Below are positions 57,354 through 64,000 of a DNA stretch of 64,000 nt, piece by piece. Position 1 is the stretch's first letter; the number at the start of each line of letters is the position of its first letter. A program made the translations under genes and the position numbers. Source of the stretch: Paracoccaceae bacterium (GTDB lineage: Bacteria; Pseudomonadota; Alphaproteobacteria; Rhodobacterales; Rhodobacteraceae). The notes under the pieces were generated by a model that saw only the letters and a program-made list of their open reading frames with translations, made no database searches and was not told where the DNA came from. The stretch covers positions 124,001-188,000 of the forward strand of contig JASBUI010000006.1 in NCBI GenBank assembly GCA_030148005.1, in the 5' to 3' direction.

Positions 57354-58358
57354 TCAGCGCAGCCACAGATTTTCGCGCTTGATCCGGTTTCTGATCGCCT
57401 GTTCGCGTCTGGGCAGGTTGCTCTGATCAAAAAGCGCGCGCACTTTTGCGCCCTTGTTTTGATAGACCATTTTCTTGATCGGCTCGTATTCCTTGAGAAC
57501 TTTCTTGATCTTGTTGGGCGTGGCAACATCCGACAGCGCCGCGATGACCGCATCGCTTTCGCGCGCGAACAGGAGCGGGAAAAGGCGATAGTGGCAGGTG
57601 ACCGACCCATCCAAAAGCCCATCCGGAACAGTGCCCCGCCCGCCGCCAAGGGCGTGGATCACAAGCGGAAGCGCGACCTGATCCAGCCACGGCTGCATGG
57701 TCTGGCAAATAAGCTCTTCTGGTGGATCGTCGCGAATGGCGCAGGCATATTCGAGGAACAGATCGCCAAACTTGCGCGGGCAATCGCCAAAGAACCAGCC
57801 AGCGTTGAAGTAGAGATACCGCTGCCAGTATTCGTCAGGTTGGGACAGATCCAGCGAGCTTTCGAAATCCAGCCCGAACTTGTCATAAAGTGACTTCCAG
57901 ATCTGGCTGTAGCCGGGGCCGTAAAGCTCTATCTGCGGCCATGTGCCTTCGCGCCGCATCGACGCGCTGGGGCGCGAGAAGTCAAAGGGGATATCCGTCA
58001 GATCCGCCGTCACAAGCGTATCGCTGTCAAAGAAGACGAAAGGCTCGCCTTCCGGCAGGACCGATAGCCCCTCGATCTTGTTGCCATATGGATAGCTCTG
58101 CCCGAACTGGCGGCTTTCAAAGCCGATCACCTCGGCGTCCATCTGGGCCAAAAGCTCATAAACACTTTCCGCGCCGATACGCGGATCACCGGGCCAAAGC
58201 GGGCCGGGCTGGGGTTCTGCAACAATCAGGCGCCCTTTGAAGCCGGGCGAAAACCGACGCAGCGAGGCTGCAAAAAGCGCGGCCTCATAGCCGATACGCC
58301 CCGATTGCCCCACGATCATGATGTTAAAATTCTGGCGCCCGTCAGATTTTGTCGCCAT
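57354..58358 (-). CDS. Hypothetical protein, possible nucleotide-diphospho-sugar transferase-like
   Basis: DxD-like 'PFVFFDSDTLVTADLTDIPFDFS' and 'YLYFNAGWFFGDCP'; start taken at MATKSDGRQNF. Confidence 0.6.
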   Translation of the reverse strand: MATKSDGRQNFNIMIVGQSGRIGYEAALFAASLRRFSPGFKGRLIVAEPQPGPLWPGDPRIGAESVYELLAQMDAEVIGFESRQFGQSYPYGNKIEGLSVLPEGEPFVFFDSDTLVTADLTDIPFDFSRPSASMRREGTWPQIELYGPGYSQIWKSLYDKFGLDFESSLDLSQPDEYWQRYLYFNAGWFFGDCPRKFGDLFLEYACAIRDDPPEELICQTMQPWLDQVALPLVIHALGGGRGTVPDGLLDGSVTCHYRLFPLLFARESDAVIAALSDVATPNKIKKVLKEYEPIKKMVYQNKGAKVRALFDQSNLPRREQAIRNRIKRENLWLR

Positions 58359-58528
58359 GTCACCTTGCCTGTTAACCGCTTTACCACTCTGCCATGTTGC
58401 GACCGGCAGTTGTCGCAAACAGTAATAGCCGGATTGCCGGGGCGCGCAAACTTTGAATTGTCTTGAAAGTGGCGCAAAAGCGAAGTGCCCGCAGCGCCGG
58501 TTGGACGCTGCGGGCGCAAAATTGCAGG

Positions 58529-59935
58529 TTAGCCTAGCAACAACCCCGGAAGGTAGAGGACGATCGCAGGGAAGGCCACGAGGCCCGCAATGGTCGCCGC
58601 ATCCGCGACAAAGAAGGGCGCCGTGCCGCGAAAGACATCCTGAACCGAAATATCGGGGCGCACGCCGGCGACCACGAAACAGTTAAGCCCGATGGGCGGC
58701 GTGATCAGACAAAGCTCTGCCATCTTGACCACGATAATGCCGAACCAGATCGCGCATTCCACCGAGGTCATTCCAAAGGCGCTATCCGCCGCCGAAACAC
58801 CCTCGCCGCCGTTCAGGGCGATGATGGCCGGAAACACGATCGGAAGCGTCAAAAGCAGCATGCCGATTGCGTCCATGAACATGCCCAGAACCGCATAGGC
58901 CAGAAGGATGAAGATCAGCGTGATCATCGGCGACTGATCGAGCCCGGAAATCCAGTCCGAAAACGCGCCCGGAAGATCGGCAAATCCAAGAAAGCGCACA
59001 TAGATCAGAACGCCCCAGATGATCGTGAAGATCATCGCGCTAAGCTTTGCGGTCTCAAGAAGCGCCGATTTCAACTCGGGCCAGCGCATTCCCCTGTAGA
59101 CGGCGATAGAGAAGACAAGGAAGGCCCCAAGGGCGCCGCCCTCGGTCGGGGTGCCCCAGGCGTCGCCGCCAAAGGGGTTGTAGATGAAGAAGATGATGAT
59201 GATCACGACCAGAAGGATCGGCAAGGCGCCGGGAAGCGACTGAAACCGCTCAGCCCAGGTAAAGCCGGTGACGGGGGGGCCAAGCTTCTTCCAAAAGACC
59301 GCCATGCCGATGACAAGGGCGGCATAGATCAGGGCAGAGAAGGCGCCCGGAATGAAGCCTGCAAGCAAAAGCGCGCCAACGTCCTGTTCCACGATGATGG
59401 CGTAGATCACCAGAATTGCCGATGGCGGGATCAGCGAGGCGAGCGTTCCAGCCGCTGCAACCACGCCGGCCGCGAACCGGCGGTCGTACCCGACTTCAAG
59501 CATCTCGGGGATGGCGATACGCGCAAAGACGGCCGAGGTCGCAACCGAGGCGCCAGAAACAGCCGCAAAACCGGCCGTGGCAAAGATCGTCGAGACCCCA
59601 AGGCCGCCCGGCAACCAGCCGACCCAGCGTTTGGCGGCCGTGAAAAGGGCCTTGGTCAGGCCAGCGTAGTAGGCCAGATACCCGATCAGGATGAAGGTCG
59701 GGATCAGCGAAAGCGCTTGCGAGGTGACCTTTGAATGCGGCACTTGGCCCGCGGTCTTGGTCGCCACGGTCAGCGCCCAGCCAAAGTCGGCCGGATCGTA
59801 GCCCTTCTTGGCCCAGAAAATCCACACCAGCCCGACAACACCAGCTATGGCCGCAGCAAAGGCCACGCGGGTGCCGATCAACACCATGATGAACATAATG
59901 CCTGTGACGGCCAGTCCGATATCAATTGGTTCCAT
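58529..59935 (-). CDS. dctM: TRAP transporter large permease (DctM)
   Basis: 'HSKVTSQALSLIPTFILIGYLAYYAGL', 'FATAGFAAVSGASVATSAVFARIAIPEMLEVGYDRRFAAGVVAAAGTLASLIPPSAILVIYAI', 'LITPPIGLNCFVVAGV'. Confidence 0.95.
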   Translation of the reverse strand: MEPIDIGLAVTGIMFIMVLIGTRVAFAAAIAGVVGLVWIFWAKKGYDPADFGWALTVATKTAGQVPHSKVTSQALSLIPTFILIGYLAYYAGLTKALFTAAKRWVGWLPGGLGVSTIFATAGFAAVSGASVATSAVFARIAIPEMLEVGYDRRFAAGVVAAAGTLASLIPPSAILVIYAIIVEQDVGALLLAGFIPGAFSALIYAALVIGMAVFWKKLGPPVTGFTWAERFQSLPGALPILLVVIIIIFFIYNPFGGDAWGTPTEGGALGAFLVFSIAVYRGMRWPELKSALLETAKLSAMIFTIIWGVLIYVRFLGFADLPGAFSDWISGLDQSPMITLIFILLAYAVLGMFMDAIGMLLLTLPIVFPAIIALNGGEGVSAADSAFGMTSVECAIWFGIIVVKMAELCLITPPIGLNCFVVAGVRPDISVQDVFRGTAPFFVADAATIAGLVAFPAIVLYLPGLLLG

Positions 59936-59979
59936 TTTGCGTGTCTTTCAGGCGATAGGGCGAAGGCGGGCGTGCGCCG

Positions 59980-60013
59980 GCCTCCGGCGGGGATATTTTT
60001 TCCACAAAAAAGG
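59980..60013 (+). repeat. Recurrent intergenic element, copy 3 (inside the dctQ-dctM spacer, opposite orientation to the operon)
   Basis: GCCTCCGGCGGGGATATTTTTTCCACAAAAAAGG (pattern near-identical to copies 1 and 2). Confidence 0.7.
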
Positions 60014-60039
60014 AGCGGGAAGCGAAATTCGTGCCGTGC

Positions 60040-60681
60040 TCATCGTGCGTCGTCCTCAAAGCCCGAGACCGTTTCGGCCTCATGTGCGGCTTGGGTTGCA
60101 GCGTCTTCGATAAGCGGTACGGCGACGGGTGTGGCGTCATTTCGGGCAAAGGCACGGCCATAGCCCCAAAGCTGAAGCACAAAGCGCAGGCTGAGGACCG
60201 AAAAGGCCAGCGGGACCAAAAGCTTTCCGGGCCAGAGCGGCAGCGCGATATCCATAGAGCTGTCGCGCGACCAAAGCGGCGCGCCAAAGTCGAAGCTGCG
60301 CTGAAAGTGCGCCCAGCTGCCCCAGACGAGCAGCAGCATCAAAACGAGCATGAAGAACACCGAGACAAACTCGGCCGCCCAAAGCGCCCGGCCGCGCAGG
60401 CGTCCCACAAGGATGTCCATCCGGATGTGCCCGCCATCGCGCTGGGTATAGGCGATGCCCATGAAAGCAATCAGCGGCATGGCCTGTTCAATCCAGTCCA
60501 CATAGCCGGGCAGGGGAGAGTTGAAAGCGTTGCGCCCGCCAACCGAAAACACGGCAAGACACATAAGCGCAAAGACACCGATCCCGGACAGAAGCGCGAA
60601 GAAGCGTTCGACCCGGTAGAGGGACTGATCGAGGATACTAAGAGTTGAGCCGTCTGTCAGGACGGACGAATGACCCGCCAT
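60040..60681 (-). CDS. dctQ: TRAP transporter small permease (DctQ)
   Basis: 'GRNAFNSPLPGYVDWIEQAMPLIAFMGIAYTQRDGGHIRMDILVGRL' DctQ signature; lies between dctP and dctM. Confidence 0.92.
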   Translation of the reverse strand: MAGHSSVLTDGSTLSILDQSLYRVERFFALLSGIGVFALMCLAVFSVGGRNAFNSPLPGYVDWIEQAMPLIAFMGIAYTQRDGGHIRMDILVGRLRGRALWAAEFVSVFFMLVLMLLLVWGSWAHFQRSFDFGAPLWSRDSSMDIALPLWPGKLLVPLAFSVLSLRFVLQLWGYGRAFARNDATPVAVPLIEDAATQAAHEAETVSGFEDDAR

Positions 60682-60748
60682 GGGCGTTCTCCTGCTCGAA
60701 GGATTGCGGCCGCCGCCTTTGCGGGGCGGCGGCCGTGGGATGGGCCAA

Positions 60749-61756
60749 TTAGTTGGCGATCATTCCTGTCACCAGATCATAAAGTTCCTGCGCGGGCAGG
60801 CCTTTGGCCGAGTTGTCGGCAATCCACTGAGCCGCAACGGGGCCAGCAGCCGCCTTGCGGAACTCGGCAAGCTCTGCCTCGGTATAGGTGATCTGTTCAG
60901 TGCCTTTTTCAGCAAGCTTCTTTTCCCAGGCGTCCATGGTCTTGGAGTTGTAGTTGGACACGTAGTGGGCAAGCGCCTCGTCAACCGACCCCATAAGCGC
61001 ATCGCGCTCGGCATCTGTCAGCGAGTTCAGCGCGTCTGTGTTCACAACGACCGGGCAGTTGACCGTGCCGGGGTTCAGGTTCGTCGTCCACCAGTTGGCA
61101 GGTTCAATCGTGCCAAACGACAGATGCGCATGCGGAGCAAAGGCGACCGATTTCACAACGCCGCTATCGAGTGCCTGACGGGCCTCTGAGGATGTAACCG
61201 AAGTCGGCACGGCGCCCAGAAGCGACAGCGCATTGCCAACGCCGCCAACGGCGCGGACGGTCAGACCGTCAAAGTCGGCCAATGTGCGCGGGGCTGTACC
61301 AACGCCGGCGATGTTGTACTGCGGCAGCGGCGAAGGCATCAAAAGCGTGGCGTTCCAGCGCGCCAGATCGGCAACCGTGGCCGGGTGCTGATAGACCGCC
61401 TGCGAAAGCTTGATCTCTTGCTCAAGGCTTGAAACGCCAAGGAACGGAAGCTCCATCACGGTGATCGAGGGGTTCTTGTCGCGGTGATAACCAGCGCAGA
61501 ACTGCGCCATTTCGAAAGCGCCGATCGAGATACCATCAAGGTTCTCGCGGTTCTTGGAAAGGCCACCGTAGCTGATGTTCAAAGTGAACTCGCCGTTGGT
61601 CTTTTCCGAAACCAGTTCGGCCAGCTTTTCGACATGCTCGGTAAAGGCGCGGCGCTTGCCCCAAAGCGAAACGTTCCACTCAGTTGCAAGGGCTTCACCG
61701 GCAAAACTGAAGGTTACCGCCGCAACCGCGGCAGCATTGAGTATGGATTTCGTCAT
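60749..61756 (-). CDS. dctP: TRAP transporter substrate-binding protein (DctP)
   Basis: Signal peptide and 'FTEHVEKLAELVSEKTNGEFTLNISYGGLSKNRENLDGISIGAFEMAQFCAGYHRDKNPSITVMELPFL'. Confidence 0.94.
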   Translation of the reverse strand: MTKSILNAAAVAAVTFSFAGEALATEWNVSLWGKRRAFTEHVEKLAELVSEKTNGEFTLNISYGGLSKNRENLDGISIGAFEMAQFCAGYHRDKNPSITVMELPFLGVSSLEQEIKLSQAVYQHPATVADLARWNATLLMPSPLPQYNIAGVGTAPRTLADFDGLTVRAVGGVGNALSLLGAVPTSVTSSEARQALDSGVVKSVAFAPHAHLSFGTIEPANWWTTNLNPGTVNCPVVVNTDALNSLTDAERDALMGSVDEALAHYVSNYNSKTMDAWEKKLAEKGTEQITYTEAELAEFRKAAAGPVAAQWIADNSAKGLPAQELYDLVTGMIAN

Positions 61757-61866
61757 AATTTCCTCCCTGACGTGCAGGCCTATAGGTCGGTCTGCTTCCG
61801 GGCGCAGGATAGTATTACAACGCGCGCAACCCCAAGGAATAAATCCGCAAGGCCAAGGTGCGGGGT

Positions 61867-61886
61867 CCCTGCGGAAATCCGCAGGG
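61867..61886. promoter_or_regulatory. Perfect inverted repeat, putative DctD-type enhancer site upstream of dctP
   Basis: CCCTGCGGA-AA-TCCGCAGGG between dctP(-) and the response-regulator gene; a second AAATCCGCA lies at 61841-61849. Confidence 0.55.
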
Positions 61887-61907
61887 CGCCAAAAAGGGAA
61901 GGTTTCT

Positions 61908-63236
61908 TTAAAGAAGCTGGTCTTTTGACAGGCCCAGCTTGACGATCTTTTCGTTCAGGGTGCGCCGGCCGATGCCCAGTGCCTCGGCAACATTGTCCAT
62001 CTGCCCGCCGTGCACCTTCAGCGCTTTTGCGATCATCAGCCTTTCAAAGCTTGCCACCGCCTCGCGCAGGGTGCCGGGCATGTCCGCGACAGCTTCGGTC
62101 CCGTGTATCGCATCGTGAACCGACCCACGCCCCGCCCGCGCCTGAAGCAGCCTGCGTTCGGCCACATGGCGCAGCTCGCGCACGTTGCCGGGCCAGCCAT
62201 GCGCCAAAAGGGCGGCATTGTCCTGCGTCGACATCGCTGGCGGCGGTGTCTCGTAAAGCTCTCCGTAATGGGCGACGAAATGGGCAAAAAGGACGGGGAT
62301 ATCCTCTTTGCGCTCAGATAGGGGCGGCATGTTCAGAACAAAGGTGTTCAGCCGGAAAAGGAAGTCCTGACGAAAGCCGCCTTGCTCTACGGCGGCATCA
62401 AGGTCTTCGTTAGAGGCCGAAAGGAAGCGCACATCGGCCATCAGGGCGCGATCCTCGCGATTTGGCTCTCCCTCGCGCATCTCAAGGATCCGCAGAAGGC
62501 GCGCCTGAACTTCGGGCGGGCAGGTTCCGACCTCATCAAGGAAAAGCGTGCCGCCATGGGCGCGTGTCAGCACGCCTTCGGGGCCGAACATCGCCTCTTC
62601 AAACCCGTCCTGGGCCAGCGTGGCGCAGTTGACCGCAACAAAGGGGCCTTGGGCGCGCGGGCTAAGGTCATGGATCGCATGGGCCACAAGTTCTTTTCCG
62701 GTGCCCGTGGGGCCCAGAAGAAGAACGGGCGCGGCGCTATCGGCAAGCGACAGGATTTCGTCGCGAAGATGGATGATTGCCGGGCTGTCACCCAGAAGAA
62801 CGCGGTCAAGACCTGCAAGCTGGGACAGCCGCTGGCGCAGGCGGTCGGCGTCCCGGGCAAGGCGCCACTGTTCGGCCGCATGCTGAAGCGCCGTTAACAG
62901 GCGCCGCGGATCAAAGGGCTTTTCCAGATAACTGTAGGCGCCGTTTTGCATCGCCGCGACGGCCGAGGGGATATCCCCATGTGCAGAGATCAGAACCACC
63001 GGCGGCCCGTTTTGTTTTTGCACTGCCTCCAACAGGTCCATCCCGCCCATCTTTGGCATGCGCACGTCGCTGAGTATGACATCGGGCGGCTCTTGCGAGA
63101 TGCGGGCCGTGGCCGCAAGCCCGTTGGAACAGCTTTCCACAAGCCAGCCCGCCCGATCCAGAAGATGTTCCAGCGATTGGCGCATCTCGCGGTCGTCATC
63201 AACGACCAGTGCGCGCAGTGCCATTGTGCGGTTCAT
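61908..63236 (-). CDS. dctD: Sigma-54-dependent response regulator (DctD-like)
   Basis: Receiver 'ALVVDDDREMRQSLEHLLDRAG', AAA+ 'LLLGPTGTGKELVAHAIHDLSPRAQGPFVAVNCATL', Fis-type HTH at the C-terminus. Confidence 0.94.
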   Translation of the reverse strand: MNRTMALRALVVDDDREMRQSLEHLLDRAGWLVESCSNGLAATARISQEPPDVILSDVRMPKMGGMDLLEAVQKQNGPPVVLISAHGDIPSAVAAMQNGAYSYLEKPFDPRRLLTALQHAAEQWRLARDADRLRQRLSQLAGLDRVLLGDSPAIIHLRDEILSLADSAAPVLLLGPTGTGKELVAHAIHDLSPRAQGPFVAVNCATLAQDGFEEAMFGPEGVLTRAHGGTLFLDEVGTCPPEVQARLLRILEMREGEPNREDRALMADVRFLSASNEDLDAAVEQGGFRQDFLFRLNTFVLNMPPLSERKEDIPVLFAHFVAHYGELYETPPPAMSTQDNAALLAHGWPGNVRELRHVAERRLLQARAGRGSVHDAIHGTEAVADMPGTLREAVASFERLMIAKALKVHGGQMDNVAEALGIGRRTLNEKIVKLGLSKDQLL

Positions 63237-63239
63237 GCC

Positions 63240-64000
63240 TTAGACGCCTCCTATCAGCGGAACGAGCATATCGAAACTTGCGCCGCCACCCTGGCGCGTT
63301 TCAGCCCGAAGCGATCCGCCGTGATCTTCAAGAATTGCCGCCGATATCGACAGGCCCAGCCCCATGCCTTCGCCCGAGGGTCTGGATGTGTGAAACGGCT
63401 CTCGCAACTCGTCAATACTCAGATTGCCAAGCCCCGGACCGCGATCCTTGACCGAAATGATCGCAAACCCATCGGCAGTGGTCATTGTCACGGCAAGCTC
63501 GCTTGCGCCGTTTTCCTGCATCGCCAGATGGGCGTTGCGCAGAAGGTTGACCAGAACCTGTTCCAGCCGCAACCGATCGCCGCGCACGGTCACGGGCGCG
63601 CCCGGCAATTCAAGGCTTGGCTGAATTCCCGCCGCATCCAGATCATGCCGTACCAGCCCAAGCGCGCCATCAATGACGCGTTCAAGGTCGACCTCATCGG
63701 CCTGCGTGCCGCCGTCGGTGGCAAAAAAGCGCAATTGGCGCGTGATATGCTCCATTCGCGCAACCAGCCCGCCAAGCCGGTTCAGAAGCGTCAGATCACT
63801 GGGCGCGGCGCCGATCTCTTCGGCCGTCAGATAGGTGCGCATGGCCGATATCGGTTGCCCAAGCTCATGCGTGACCGAAGCGGCAAGGCGCCCCAGCGCA
63901 GCAAGGCGGCTGGCGCGGTCCAGTTCTGACTGCGTGCGCGCCAAACGACGCTCGGCCGTGCGCCGGTCCTCGATCTCTTTCTCAAGCCGCCGGTTGATCG
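63240..64000 (-). CDS. dctB: Sensor histidine kinase (DctB-like), truncated by the window edge
   Basis: 'LAALGRLAASVTHELGQPISAMRTYL' H-box, 'DRGPGL...TSRPSGEGMGLGLSISAAILEDHGGSL' G-box. The frame remains open to the window end, beyond the track's M-start at 63944. Confidence 0.92.
   Translation of the reverse strand, partial: INRRLEKEIEDRRTAERRLARTQSELDRASRLAALGRLAASVTHELGQPISAMRTYLTAEEIGAAPSDLTLLNRLGGLVARMEHITRQLRFFATDGGTQADEVDLERVIDGALGLVRHDLDAAGIQPSLELPGAPVTVRGDRLRLEQVLVNLLRNAHLAMQENGASELAVTMTTADGFAIISVKDRGPGLGNLSIDELREPFHTSRPSGEGMGLGLSISAAILEDHGGSLRAETRQGGGASFDMLVPLIGGV

Noticed and set aside
58360-58400. Apparent tRNA-like fragment / CtrA-like half site (GGTAAAGCGGTTAACAGG on the minus strand) upstream of the 57354-58358 gene
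   Set aside because: No cloverleaf can be formed, and the spacing does not fit TTAA-N7-TTAA.

Overview
This 64 kb window looks like an ordinary chromosomal segment of a GC-rich alphaproteobacterium of Rhodobacteraceae/Roseobacter type. That assignment rests on gene content and order: a tetrameric sarcosine oxidase locus, dnaG-rpoD, CarD, MmcB, and a tRNA-His lacking an encoded G-1. I call about 60 protein-coding genes, one tRNA (His, GTG), one strong 6S-like RNA candidate, and several regulatory sites. I saw no CRISPR array, transposase, prophage or rRNA. Main loci: an orphan tadE/tadG-like trio, soxBDAG, dnaG-rpoD, an HxlR/membrane-protein divergent pair, mntH, nrdR-ribD, a capsule export/synthesis block (KpsC-like, Wza/KpsD-like, KpsS-like), ribE-hyp-ribB(X)-ribH-nusB, MarR/GST, mmcB, rpoH, a tandem pair of KpsC/S-like paralogs, a Suv3-like helicase, fdxA, carD, cobS/cobT, a CPA2 antiporter, Lrp/hppD, an unusual single-TM protein with possible PilM/GspL-like and PilP/GspC-like ends, metY, and a dctPQM TRAP transporter with dctBD-like two-component genes. 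Most notable observations: (1) the Wza/KpsD-like export gene is split by one in-frame amber codon with coding continuity on both sides; (2) a 6S-like RNA next to a GTTC-N7-GTTC LexA box upstream of mmcB; (3) four GANTC (CcrM) sites in 39 bp upstream of rpoD; (4) a recurrent 'GCCTCCGGCGGGGATATTT...CACAAAGAAG' intergenic element; (5) several precise operator-like inverted repeats; (6) the uncharacterised multi-domain protein at 52621-55017. All functional calls come from reading the translated sequences; no database searches were run.
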